Shown piece by piece: positions 53,673 to 61,739 of a stretch of 64,000 nt of DNA. Made by a program: the position numbers and the translations under genes. Under the pieces are notes generated by a model that searched no databases, was not told the DNA's origin, and worked only from the letters and a program-made list of their open reading frames with translations. Origin of the DNA: Amycolatopsis sp. NBRC 101858 (GTDB lineage Bacteria; Actinomycetota; Actinomycetes; Mycobacteriales; Pseudonocardiaceae); assembly GCF_030269325.1 (NCBI RefSeq), contig NZ_BSTD01000002.1, forward strand, positions 1,612,001-1,676,000. The letters run 5' to 3'. Position 1 is the stretch's first letter; the number at the start of each line of letters is the position of its first letter.

Positions 53673-54461
53673 TCAGACGGTCGGAACAGTCCCGCCGTCG
53701 ATCACGTACTCGGCGCCCACGATCGCCGAGGCGCGGTCCGAGACCAGAAACCCGGCCAAGTCCGCGATCTCCCCGGTGTTCGCGAACCGTCCCAGCGGTA
53801 CTCCGCCCAGGGAGTCGTAGATGGTCTGCTTGGCTGCTTCACGGGTGAGTCCGTTGCCCTCGGCGATCCGGTCGACGAATCGTTCGTAGGCTTCGGTCTC
53901 GATCCCGCCGGGGCTGATCGCGTTGACCCGTACGCCGCGCGGCGCGAGCTCGTTGGCCAGCCCCTTGCTGTACGTGCGCAGAGCGGCCTTCGCGGCCGCG
54001 TACGCCAGGGACGCGTCGTACTGGGGTAGTTCACGCTGGATCGAGGTGAAGTGCAGCACCACGCCCGCCCCGGACTCGATCATCGCCGGGAGAAGAGCCC
54101 GATCGAGCCGCACCGCACCCAGGAAGTTGAGGTTCAGCTCGGTGAGCCACTGATCATCGGTGATGACCGCGAACCCACCAGCCGGCGTCGACGCACCTCC
54201 GACGACGTGCACCAGGATGTCGAGTGCGCCGCCGGCCTCGGCGATGCGAGCGGCCACCGCGCTGGTGCCCTCGACCGTCGTCACGTCCGCTTCGATGAAT
54301 CGGTCGGGGTGCTCGTACCCGTCGGGCATCGTTCGCGCCGTCACATACACGTCGGCGCCCATCTCTCGGAGCCTCTCCGCGACGGCCTTGCCCGAGCCCT
54401 TCGAGCCGCCGGTGACCAGCGCCCGGCGGCCGTCGAGACGATCGCGATCCGAACTGGACAT
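53673..54461 (-). CDS. Short-chain dehydrogenase/reductase 1
   Basis: A 262-residue classical SDR: cofactor motif TGGSKGSGKAVAERL (GxxxGxG), acidic DVTT, NAG replaced by HVVGGAS (a divergent NNAG), catalytic YAAAK near residue 170, PGGIETEAYERF, and C-terminal FLVSDRASAIVGAEYVIDGG. Start chosen at MSSSDRDR with GAGAAGGAA upstream. The SnoaL-like gene lies 28 bases upstream on the same strand, so they are probably one operon divergent from the MerR gene. Confidence 0.88.
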   Translation of the reverse strand: MSSSDRDRLDGRRALVTGGSKGSGKAVAERLREMGADVYVTARTMPDGYEHPDRFIEADVTTVEGTSAVAARIAEAGGALDILVHVVGGASTPAGGFAVITDDQWLTELNLNFLGAVRLDRALLPAMIESGAGVVLHFTSIQRELPQYDASLAYAAAKAALRTYSKGLANELAPRGVRVNAISPGGIETEAYERFVDRIAEGNGLTREAAKQTIYDSLGGVPLGRFANTGEIADLAGFLVSDRASAIVGAEYVIDGGTVPTV

Positions 54462-54489
54462 TTCCTTCTCCACTGAAAATCGACGCAAT

Positions 54490-54852
54490 TCAGGCTGCGT
54501 GGTTGGCGATGACGAGTTCGGCGATGAGGTCGTCCCGCACCGCGAACCGGTAGTCGAGCTCGGCGACGCCACCCGGGAAGGTGCCCTCGAGCCGCACGGT
54601 CACCACCCAGTGGGCGTCATCGACGCGGCGAGCGCCGATCTGCTCGGTCGTGTACTCGAACTCGGCCCCGGCGTCCCGCAGGAACGCGTGGGCCTTCTCC
54701 CGGCCGCGGAAGGTTTCGCCCTGGTCGACGAGCACCGCGTCCTCGGTGAGGAACGACGCGGCGGTGTCGGCGTCGTTGACGACATGGGCGGCGAAGAACT
54801 CGCGCACGGTGGTCGGGAGCAGATCGGACGGGAGATCGGTGTGCTGTGTCAT
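54490..54852 (-). CDS. SnoaL/NTF2-like protein
   Basis: A 120-residue cone-shaped-fold protein: TTVREFFAAHVVNDADTAAS, FLTEDAVLVDQGETFRGREK, and closing strands VVTVRLEGTFPG and LDYRFAVRDDLIAELVIA. It is a polyketide-cyclase/ester-hydrolase-like or purely binding fold with no assigned activity. First gene of the operon transcribed away from MerR; its promoter overlaps the MerR dyad. Confidence 0.85.
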   Translation of the reverse strand: MTQHTDLPSDLLPTTVREFFAAHVVNDADTAASFLTEDAVLVDQGETFRGREKAHAFLRDAGAEFEYTTEQIGARRVDDAHWVVTVRLEGTFPGGVAELDYRFAVRDDLIAELVIANHAA

Positions 54853-54894
54853 GAGCCCATCGTGTGACCTCGTGGTGTGGGAGGGTCAAGCCGT

Positions 54895-54919
54895 GGACTC
54901 TCCCCCGGGGAGAGAGTCC
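54895..54919. promoter_or_regulatory. MerR operator dyad
   Basis: GGACTCTC and the complementary GAGAGTCC flank a CCCCGGGG-type centre in the 78-bp divergent promoter. MerR-family sites are dyads of this size lying between -35 and -10 elements; the dyad ends 11 bases before the MerR ATG. On the minus strand a TTGACC -35 lies just beyond it toward the SnoaL gene. Confidence 0.65.
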
Positions 54920-54930
54920 AGAATGGAGCC

Positions 54931-55824
54931 ATGCTGAGCATCGGGGAGTTTTCGCGGCTGACCCACTTGAGCGTGCGGACCCTGCGTCGGTATCACGAGG
55001 CGGCCCTGCTGGAACCCGCCGTGGTGGACGAGACCACCGGTTACCGCTACTACGGACTCGACCAGATCCCGATCGCGCAGGTCATCCACCGGCTCCGCGA
55101 ACTCGACGTCCCCCTGAGCGACGTGCAGCGCATCCTGCGGACCCCCGACCCCGGTGTCCGGGCGGCCCTGGTCGCGGACCACCTGCAACGCCTCGAGGCC
55201 GTGCTCGACCGCACCCGGGCCGCGGTCGTGTCCCTGCGACGCTTGCTCCAGCCGGACCCCGCGCCGATCGACGTCGCATTGCGTGCGGAGCCCGCACGGA
55301 CGGTCGCGGCGGTGGAGGCCGTAGTCGGGCATGGCGACGTCGAGAGCTGGTTCGCCGGCGCGATGGCCGAATTGGAGGCGGCCGTCGGCGACGCCGTGAC
55401 CGGACCGCCGGGCGGCTGCTACGACAACGCCCTTTTCGAACAGGAGCGCGGTCGGGCGCTCGTCTACCTGCCGACCGCCGCGCCACCTCGCACCGGACGC
55501 GTGCACCCCGCAGTTCTTCCGGCCGTCGAACTCGCCGTCACCACCCACGTCGGCGAGCACGACGGCATCGAGGTCACGTACGGCGAACTCGGGACCTGGG
55601 TGGTGGAGAACGCGATGTCGGTGGCCGGGCCGGTGCGGGAGGTCTACGCTGTCGGCCCTCGTGACGCAAGCGATCCCGCTGCGTGGCGCACCGAGATCGG
55701 CTGGCCGGTCTTTCGCGTCACCTTAAACGGTCAGTGCGGAACGAAGTCTTGGAACAGCGAGGCTGCCGGGGGTCCGGCGTGTATCCGTTCGGCTCACACC
55801 CTTGATCGGATCTGCCAGTCGTAA
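54931..55824 (+). CDS. MerR-family regulator with GyrI-like effector domain
   Basis: A 297-residue regulator. The MerR helix-turn-helix and wing are LSIGEFSRLTHLSVRTLRRY and GYRYYGLDQIPIAQVI. A coiled-coil region (residues about 75-115) and a GyrI-like ligand-binding domain (130-265, ending TEIGWPVFRV) follow. The last 30 or so residues do not look like the family, contain the only TTA codon noticed in the gene, and are probably read-through into unrelated DNA after loss of the native stop. It likely regulates the divergent SnoaL/SDR pair and itself through the 54895 dyad. Confidence 0.85.
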   Translation: MLSIGEFSRLTHLSVRTLRRYHEAALLEPAVVDETTGYRYYGLDQIPIAQVIHRLRELDVPLSDVQRILRTPDPGVRAALVADHLQRLEAVLDRTRAAVVSLRRLLQPDPAPIDVALRAEPARTVAAVEAVVGHGDVESWFAGAMAELEAAVGDAVTGPPGGCYDNALFEQERGRALVYLPTAAPPRTGRVHPAVLPAVELAVTTHVGEHDGIEVTYGELGTWVVENAMSVAGPVREVYAVGPRDASDPAAWRTEIGWPVFRVTLNGQCGTKSWNSEAAGGPACIRSAHTLDRICQS

Positions 55825-56500
55825 TCACCGTCGATTGTCCACCGTGGATCCGCCCCGATAGTGCCCGCGATCAGCAACGCGAAGTCGTCCCCGTCGCGTT
55901 TCAGTACTACTTGCAACCGCACTGCAACGCCTCGATTCTTCCCCCGGGACCGCCGGTCTCCTCCGCAAGGGTGGTCTGGCTACCCGCCTGGGTAGATCGC
56001 GATGATCCGCCCGCTCCGCGAACCGCGACGGCGTGGCAAGGCAACGAAAGTGGCGGACCAGCCCGCCTCGCGCCAGGTATACCGCCTCCTCCGGCTTCGT
56101 GTAGTGCTCGATGGTGTGCGCGGCGACGACGGGCACCTCGGCAGATCGCCGAAGTCCATCTGTCGGCGCACTGGCGGGCGGGCTGGTGTCTAGGGCGTCG
56201 ATCAAAGACCCTGGCTCGCCGATGACGCGCAGTCGGGCACACGGCGGCGTCCGTGTCTTAGCCCAGGCCTACGCCGACGCCGCGTAGCCCGAAGACCTTC
56301 GATGACCAGCCGAACGAAAGGCACGGGCAACGCCAGGACCACCACGCTGCCGTCCTCGGCCGACGAGCCGACCATGCCGCTGTCCCGCGCATTTGCGACG
56401 GCGGGGGTGGCGACCGAACGCGTGCACGGCGTCGAGCGCGGCCCCACGGCTGCCGGCTGATCGACATCAGGCCGCACGTCGACCCCGACGCAACCGCGCC
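55825..56500. other. Gene-poor stretch with degenerate coding fragments
   Basis: About 680 bases without a supportable gene. Minus-strand fragments such as HTIEHYTKPEEAVYLARGG (near 56060-56120) and VVLKRDGDDFALLIAG (near 55860-55910) look protein-like but are in different frames, have no ribosome-binding sites and match nothing recognised. Probably decayed genes. Confidence 0.4.
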
Positions 56501-57058
56501 CTAACGGACCAGCGCCGTCAAGGCTTGGCGGAGGTCCGCCGGATGGCGGATCCAGAAGTCCACCGCAGTGCCCTCGTGGCAGGTAAGCGTCAGGCAGCCC
56601 TGGTCTCCCGGGCCCCAGAGCGGGATGACCTCCGCTGTCCACGACCGGTCGAACGTCAGCGAGCCAACGCCACGGTTGCGGTCTGCTTTTCCCAGCTCCC
56701 AGCACAGTTCGCCGTCTCGGAGGGACAGGCGGCCCAGCAGCTCGCCCACCTCGTCGGCACGGCGGGCGTGGCGGCCGGGTGCCTTGGCGCCGAGGAGCTG
56801 GGCGACATGCACTGGCAGCTGAGCCGACCATGACGGCCGCTGCCCCGCGGCGCGTCGTCGGCGCTCCGCGCGGGTGTCCCGCCACGCGATCAGCGAGAAC
56901 ACCACGTACACCAGCGCGAGGAGGCCGAGCAGGCTGGCCACCGCCGGGACCCAGCCTGTCTTGAGGCCCAGCAGAGCCGTCAACGCCGTGAGGTAGCCGA
57001 CGCCGAGCAACGTGCGGGTGCGCCGCCTGCGTTCCCGGTCCCGGCCGTATCCGGTCAT
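56501..57058 (-). CDS. Hypothetical membrane protein with two N-terminal helices
   Basis: A 185-residue protein: basic N-terminus (GYGRDRERRRRTRT), two transmembrane helices (VGYLTALTALLGL and VASLLGLLALVYVVFSLIAW, about residues 18-60), then a cytoplasmic domain with beta-strand pattern (GELCWELGK, SLTFDRSWTAEVIPL, CLTLTCHEGTAVDFWIR). No family recognised. ATG 57058 is preferred over an upstream ATG because the extension is Pro/Arg-rich and lacks a ribosome-binding site. Confidence 0.6.
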   Translation of the reverse strand: MTGYGRDRERRRRTRTLLGVGYLTALTALLGLKTGWVPAVASLLGLLALVYVVFSLIAWRDTRAERRRRAAGQRPSWSAQLPVHVAQLLGAKAPGRHARRADEVGELLGRLSLRDGELCWELGKADRNRGVGSLTFDRSWTAEVIPLWGPGDQGCLTLTCHEGTAVDFWIRHPADLRQALTALVR

Positions 57059-57332
57059 GCACACGTCCGATCGGTTCGTGTCAGCAGACGATCGCCCGCC
57101 CGCCATAGGGAGAATACGTCCGCGGCGCGGGCGCGGCGGTGCCGCCACCGCCGCTACCGCCGCCGGCGGTCTCGTTCAATCCCCAGACCGTGCCCCCGAT
57201 GCCCGAGGTGAGCGAGTTCAGGTTGGCGAACATGCCCCACGAACCGGGCGCGAAGCCCCGATCAGCGGTCCGACCGACCACGTTCTCGCCGCGGGAACCC
57301 GCCGCTGGATTCCCTTGGCGGCGCAATCGACG

Positions 57333-57734
57333 GTGACCGCGGGTGGCAGCCTGCTCATCTTCGCCGCCACCGGCGCACTTGGCGCGCTCGTCGCACCGGC
57401 GGTCATCGACGGCCCCGACGTCGCTGTGCACGCCTTCACCTACATGATCGGCCAATGGCCGGCGACGCTGGCGGTGACCGGGTGGACAGCGCTCTTGGTC
57501 GGCCTCCGGCTGCGCCTCGGCTGGCTCGCCTGGGTGCCGCTCTTCGTCGGCGCGACGTTCGCGCTGCTCGGCATCCCCCAGCACGGCCGGGACTTCGGCG
57601 TCTTCCAGCACATGCCCGACGTCGTCGCCCCGAACCCGGACTTCCGCGCACAGCTCGTGCTCATCGCCTTCGCGGGAGGCGCCCTCCTGATCGACCTGGC
57701 AGGGGCCTCCCGGCGTGACGCCACCGCCGGTTGA
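57333..57734 (+). CDS. Hypothetical membrane protein, probably N-terminally truncated
   Basis: About 133 residues with three or four hydrophobic helices (LLIFAATGALGALVAPAVI, TLAVTGWTALLVGLRLRLGW, WVPLFVGATFALLGIP, LVLIAFAGGALLIDLAG). The open frame extends upstream into Pro/Arg-rich sequence, and no start has a clear ribosome-binding site; GTG 57333 is a guess. On the opposite strand at 57081-57270 a gene-like tail (GMFANLNSLTSGIGGTVWGL ... ending GGRAIVC) suggests that a deletion joined two unrelated gene ends here. Confidence 0.45.
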   Translation: MTAGGSLLIFAATGALGALVAPAVIDGPDVAVHAFTYMIGQWPATLAVTGWTALLVGLRLRLGWLAWVPLFVGATFALLGIPQHGRDFGVFQHMPDVVAPNPDFRAQLVLIAFAGGALLIDLAGASRRDATAG

Positions 57735-57749
57735 CGCCCCTGGTCCTCA

Positions 57750-58376
57750 TCAACCAGGATCCGCCGCGTACGAGTGCACGTAGGCCAGTGCGGCGTTCAT
57801 GGCGGCTTCCAGCGGCTGGACGTGCCGGATCGTCCGGGACAACAGCACCCCACCCTGCAGCGCGGCGAGCAGCGCGAACGCGAGCTCGTCGAGGTCGGCG
57901 TCCGCGCGCAGCTCCTGCCGGTCGCGCATCGCGCGAAGCCCGTTGAGGAGCAGGTCGCGCCAGCGCATGAAGCCGTTGGCGAGGTCCTCGCGGGATTCTT
58001 CGTCGTTGGTAGCGCTGAGTTCACCCGCCAGTGAGCCCAGGTCGCACTCCCGGTAGTCGTTCTCGCGCTGCCGTTCGATCGCGGCGTCGGCCCAGGCTCG
58101 CAGGGCTTCGAATCCGTCGAGCGCCTCGATGCGGGGACTGCCGGGCTCGAGCACGGAGTCGGCCTGCCGGGTGATGACGGCCCGGATCAGCGCTTGCTTG
58201 CTGTCGAAGTAGTGGTAGAGCTGGGATCCGCTCACCCCGGCCGCCGCCCGGACGTCCTCGATGCCGGTGCCGGCCACGCCGTGCCGGGCGATGAGGCCGG
58301 TCGCGGCGTCGATGATCCGGTTCCGGGTGGCCTGCCCCTTCGGAGTCAGGCGTCGCGTCTTCGTCGGCTCGGTCAT
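57750..58376 (-). CDS. TetR-family regulator 2
   Basis: A 208-residue TetR protein: HTH GQATRNRIIDAATGLIARHG and AAAGVSGSQLYHYFDSKQAL, with a TetR_C-type ligand domain (GSLAGELSATNDEESREDLA). ATG 58376 gives MTEPTKTRRL; a longer reading crosses the divergent promoter. It is divergent from an SDR-hydrolase-epimerase operon and probably represses it. A TTGCGCAA palindrome lies between them (58402-58409). Confidence 0.88.
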   Translation of the reverse strand: MTEPTKTRRLTPKGQATRNRIIDAATGLIARHGVAGTGIEDVRAAAGVSGSQLYHYFDSKQALIRAVITRQADSVLEPGSPRIEALDGFEALRAWADAAIERQRENDYRECDLGSLAGELSATNDEESREDLANGFMRWRDLLLNGLRAMRDRQELRADADLDELAFALLAALQGGVLLSRTIRHVQPLEAAMNAALAYVHSYAADPG

Positions 58377-58401
58377 GATCCCCACTCTACGCCGGACTGG
58401 G

Positions 58402-58409
58402 TTGCGCAA
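58402..58409. promoter_or_regulatory. Candidate TetR operator core
   Basis: TTGCGCAA, flanked as GGxTTGCGCAAxCC-like, sits 26 bases from the TetR start and 57 from the SDR start. Short and unverified. Confidence 0.35.
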
Positions 58410-58465
58410 TCCATTTTTCGAGTCTAGCTTTTTGGACAGAACAACCCAGAAAGTGAGGTCGACCC

Positions 58466-59203
58466 ATGACACACCCCCGAACCGCCCTGGTCACCGGCGC
58501 GACCGCTGGGATCGGGCGGGCCGTCGCCCGTCAGCTCGCCGCCGACGGCATCGAAGTGATCGCCCACGGCCGGGACGCCGAGCGCGGCGCCCAGCTCGTC
58601 AAGGAGATCGAGGCCGAAGGCGGTGCCGCCCGGTTCCTGACCGCCGACCTGACCGACTCCGCGGACGTCCTGGCCCTCGCCGAGGCGGCGGGCGAGGTGG
58701 ACGTCCTGGTGAACAACGCCGGGATCTACGCCTTCACCGGCACCCCGGACACCACGCCGGCGGACTTCGACCGGCAGTTCGCGATCAACACCCGCGCCCC
58801 GTTCCTGCTCGTCGGCGCGCTCGCCCCCGCCATGGCCGGGCGCGGGCACGGCGTCGTCGTCAACATCACCTCGACCGCGGCCACCTCACCGGCGCCCATC
58901 GGGGCCGCCTACGGCGCTTCGAAAGCCGCCGTCGAACTGCTGACCCGCTCCTGGGCCACGGAGTTCGGGCCCCACGGCGTTCGCGTCGTCGGCGTCTCCC
59001 CCGGCCCGGTCCGCACCGCGGGCACCACGGCCATGCTCGGCGACAACGTCGAAATGCTCGGCCGGGCCAACCTCCGGGAACGCATCGGCGAACCCGAGGA
59101 GATCGCCCACGTCGTCCGGTTCCTCGTCGACTCCGCCAGCGGCTACATCAACGGCACCGTCATCGTCGTCAACGGCGGCGAGCCCAGCTCCCTGTCCGCC
59201 TGA
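58466..59203 (+). CDS. Short-chain dehydrogenase/reductase 2
   Basis: A 245-residue classical SDR: TGATAGIGRAVA (GxxxGxG), AHGRDAER for NADP preference (basic residue after strand 2), DVLVNNAGIYAF, catalytic Ser in NITSTAATSP, YGASK near residue 152, VSPGPVRT, and YINGTVIVVNGG. First gene of a three-gene operon with the hydrolase (20-base gap) and epimerase-like gene, induced presumably by release of TetR 2. Confidence 0.92.
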   Translation: MTHPRTALVTGATAGIGRAVARQLAADGIEVIAHGRDAERGAQLVKEIEAEGGAARFLTADLTDSADVLALAEAAGEVDVLVNNAGIYAFTGTPDTTPADFDRQFAINTRAPFLLVGALAPAMAGRGHGVVVNITSTAATSPAPIGAAYGASKAAVELLTRSWATEFGPHGVRVVGVSPGPVRTAGTTAMLGDNVEMLGRANLRERIGEPEEIAHVVRFLVDSASGYINGTVIVVNGGEPSSLSA

Positions 59204-59223
59204 CCACGAAACCGGAGAAACCC

Positions 59224-60132
59224 ATGTCCGAACCCACCACCTCGACTCCCGCCTGGCTGCCCGACGGCTTCGAGATCCGGACCGCCGACACCAACGGCGT
59301 CCGGCTTTCCGCCGCCCTGGGCGGCCACGGCCCCCTCCTGGTCCTGCTGCACGGCTGGCCGCAGACCGGCCGCGCCTGGGCCAAGGTCATGCCGGCCCTC
59401 GCCGAGCACCACACCGTGCTCGTCCCCGACCTGCGCGGCACCGGGGCCAGCGACCGCCCCGAAGACGGCTACACGAAACGCAACCAGGTCGACGACCTGC
59501 GCGGCCTGATCGACGCACTCGGCCTGACCGGACCGGCGATCGTGGCCGGGCACGACATCGGCAGCATGATCGCCTTCTCCTGGGCCGTCCACCACCCCGA
59601 GGACCTGGCCGCCGCCGTGCTCGTCGACGCCTTCCAGCCCGGTGTCGACCTCGAAGAATCGATGAACGTCGTCACCGGCGGCAGCTGGCACTTCGGGTTC
59701 TTCATGTCACCCCACTTCCCCGAAATGCTCTTCGACGGCCACGAGTTCGAGTTCTTCAAGGCGACGTTCACGGCCTTGAGCGCGGAACCGGTCTTCACCG
59801 ACGAGCAACTGGCGTTCTACGCGGAGTCCTACGGAGGTCGCGACCGCCTTCGGGGCGGTTTCGGTCATTACCGGACCCTCCTGGAGGACGGCCGGGAGAA
59901 CCGGGCGGCCCTCGCCACCGGGCCGGTCACCGTCCCCGTGCTGTCCATCGGCGGCCGGGAGTCGGTGGGCGCCCAAACCACGGAAGCCTTGAAGCCAGAC
60001 GTCGAGCGGCTCACCGGTCTGGTCGCCCCCACCGGCCACTTCGTCGCCGAGGAAGCGCCGGACTGGTTCGTCCGGAACCTGCGCGAGTTCCTCGCCGCCA
60101 CGACGGAACCCGCCGGCGCGGGTCGCTCGTGA
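59224..60132 (+). CDS. Alpha/beta hydrolase, epoxide hydrolase/dehalogenase type
   Basis: A 302-residue hydrolase. Oxyanion motif HGWPQTGRAW near residue 40, nucleophile in VAGHDIGSMIAFSWA (Asp nucleophile, GHD-x-G, near 113), and late histidine in PTGHFVAEEAP near 280. The Asp nucleophile and HGWP motif point to soluble epoxide hydrolase or haloalkane/fluoroacetate dehalogenase activity. The stop overlaps the next gene's GTG by four bases. Confidence 0.88.
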   Translation: MSEPTTSTPAWLPDGFEIRTADTNGVRLSAALGGHGPLLVLLHGWPQTGRAWAKVMPALAEHHTVLVPDLRGTGASDRPEDGYTKRNQVDDLRGLIDALGLTGPAIVAGHDIGSMIAFSWAVHHPEDLAAAVLVDAFQPGVDLEESMNVVTGGSWHFGFFMSPHFPEMLFDGHEFEFFKATFTALSAEPVFTDEQLAFYAESYGGRDRLRGGFGHYRTLLEDGRENRAALATGPVTVPVLSIGGRESVGAQTTEALKPDVERLTGLVAPTGHFVAEEAPDWFVRNLREFLAATTEPAGAGRS

Positions 60133-61031
60133 AACTCTTGGTGATCGGCGCCACCGGCTTCGTCGGCGGCGCCGTCGCCCGCCACTTCCGCGGAGCGGGG
60201 CACGACGTCACCGGCCTGGCCCGCTCCGACCGCGCGGCCACCCGGCTCACCACGCAGGACATCACGCCGCTGCGCGCCGATCCGGACTCCGGCCTCGCAC
60301 CGATCGTCACCGCGGCGGCCTCGGCCGAAGTCGTCGTGGTCGCAGCACAACTGACGCCCGAGACGGAGACGACCATGGTCTCCGCCTTGCTGGACGCGCT
60401 CACCGGCAGCGGGAAGACCTTCGTGTTCACCTCCGGCAGCGGCGTCCTCATGCAGCGCACCGCCGGCGCCTGGAGCGAAGACGTCTTCACCGAAGATGAT
60501 CCGTTCACCGTCGAACCGCTTGCCACCGAACGACTCGCGGTGGAGCGGCTGGTGCGCACCGCGGCCGGCCGCGAGATCCGCGGCATGGTCGTCCGGCCCG
60601 GACTGATCTGGGGGCCGGAGGACCACGGCCACGTACCGATGATCTACCGGTCGGTGGCGCGCACCGGCGCCGCCTGCTACATCGGCGAAGGACTCAACAC
60701 CTACAGCCACGTGCACATCGACGACGTCGCCAGGCTGTTCGAGCTCGTCATCGCCCGGGGCACCGGTGGCGCGCTCTACCACGCCGTCGCCGGCGAGACG
60801 CCCAACCGCTGGATCGCCGAGGCCGTCGGCCGCGACCTCGGCCGTCCCGTCCGCAGCCTCTCCCCCGCCGAAGCGGCGGAAGTCTGGGGCGAGTTCGGCG
60901 CGCTCATCATGGGTGCCTCCAGCCGGATCCGCGCCCCGCGCGCCCGCACGGACCTCGGCTGGGTTCCCCGTGAGACCGACATGCTCACGATGCTCGGAGA
61001 GCCCCGGCTTCGTGCCCTCGCCCGGGAATGA
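60129..61031 (+). CDS. NAD(P)-dependent epimerase/extended SDR
   Basis: A 300-residue Rossmann protein: N-terminal KLLVIGATGFVGGAVARHF (GxxGxxG), strand AEVVVVAAQLT, FVFTSGSGVLM, and VVRPGLIWGPEDHG; the catalytic YxxxK is not in canonical form (LATERLAVERL instead), so it may be a reductase-like or non-catalytic member. GTG start in a GTGA overlap with the hydrolase. Likely acts in the same detoxification or catabolic route. Confidence 0.85.
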   Translation: MKLLVIGATGFVGGAVARHFRGAGHDVTGLARSDRAATRLTTQDITPLRADPDSGLAPIVTAAASAEVVVVAAQLTPETETTMVSALLDALTGSGKTFVFTSGSGVLMQRTAGAWSEDVFTEDDPFTVEPLATERLAVERLVRTAAGREIRGMVVRPGLIWGPEDHGHVPMIYRSVARTGAACYIGEGLNTYSHVHIDDVARLFELVIARGTGGALYHAVAGETPNRWIAEAVGRDLGRPVRSLSPAEAAEVWGEFGALIMGASSRIRAPRARTDLGWVPRETDMLTMLGEPRLRALARE

Positions 61032-61230
61032 CGCGGCGGCCGACGAACGCGAGCACGAGGTTCGATCCCACCTCCGCGCCGAGGATCGCGAAGGCCGGCA
61101 GCACCAAACAAGTTTCGGCCAGCGAAGCGAGCCAGCCGCTGGCCATCACACCGGCGACCGTCATCCGGTGACAACCAAGATCGACGAATTCGCTCAACGC
61201 CTCACTGCCGGTCGGCGGATGCAAGCAGCG

Positions 61231-61446
61231 TCACCAGCTGATCGCGTCGTCCAGGGCGGTGACGATGCCGCGGTCCTGGATCCGGCCGGAGGCGTCCAGC
61301 AGGGCGGTGGAGAATCGCCGCTGCCCGTCGGTGGCTAGGTCCGGCAGCGCCGGTATCGGCAGCGGGGCGAAGGCTCCGGCTCGTACAGGAGCGGGTTCGG
61401 GGCCGCCGGTGCGAGGTGGGAGCGCGAGCGGCGCGATGCCGGTCAT
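61231..61446 (-). CDS. Small protein resembling actinobacterial AbrB-like proteins, truncated
   Basis: A 71-residue product, MTGIAPLALPPRTG at the start and STALLDASGRIQDRGIVTAL near the end. It resembles the DxSGRIxDRxxxxALGW core of small AbrB/SpoVT-like proteins but stops immediately after DDAISW where the family continues, so it looks truncated. Low confidence. Between 61032 and 61230 another minus-strand fragment, MASGWLASLAETCLVLPAFA, has no recognisable family. Confidence 0.35.
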   Translation of the reverse strand: MTGIAPLALPPRTGGPEPAPVRAGAFAPLPIPALPDLATDGQRRFSTALLDASGRIQDRGIVTALDDAISW

Positions 61447-61526
61447 GACGCACCTCCCCGACAACGGTCGCGCAGGGAGGGCACGGTCAAGATCAGCGTA
61501 GCCGAGACGGTCTGGGGCTGAACGCC

Positions 61527-61549
61527 AGAAAGACCCGCCGTAGCGGGCC
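61527..61549 (-). terminator. Hairpin terminator, minus strand
   Basis: On the minus strand GGCCCGC-TACG-GCGGGTC (one G:U pair in RNA) is followed by TTTCT. Backup terminator about 190 bases after the alcohol dehydrogenase stop. Confidence 0.55.
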
Positions 61550-61610
61550 TGTTACTCTGCGGTGCGGGAGATATCCCGTGTTTTTGTGTCCGAGGACCGA
61601 GTTGATCTAT

Positions 61611-61676
61611 AACCCCACTCTCAAGTTCGCCACCGACCTGCAGCTTCCTTAAACGGCTATCGCATAACTCGCGGGC
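61611..61676. repeat. Dispersed repeat copy B (diverged, about 65 bp)
   Basis: Partner of 12592-12658. Core GTTCGCCACCGACCTGCA; plus-strand reading ends NPTLKFATDLQLP then TAA. Flanks before AACCCCAC differ between the copies. Confidence 0.5.
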
Positions 61677-61690
61677 TCCCGGTCGAACCT

Positions 61691-61730
61691 CATCCGGCCG
61701 CCGCGGGATCGTGCCCGTGGCGGCCGGATG
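61691..61730 (-). terminator. Terminator hairpin of the alcohol dehydrogenase gene
   Basis: CATCCGGCCGCC and GGCGGCCGGATG form a perfect 12-bp stem with a 16-base partly pairing loop, ending 10 bases from the stop codon of the convergent-side dehydrogenase. Confidence 0.75.
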
Positions 61731-61739
61731 GCGGGGTGG

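Noticed and set aside
55825..56205. A 126-codon minus-strand frame
   Set aside because: Protein-like words occur in two different frames and no family is recognisable; treated as decayed sequence.
57012..57332. Upstream extension of the membrane protein at 57333
   Set aside because: Arg/Pro/Gly-rich, no ribosome-binding site at 57012, and overlaps the start of the divergent membrane protein gene.
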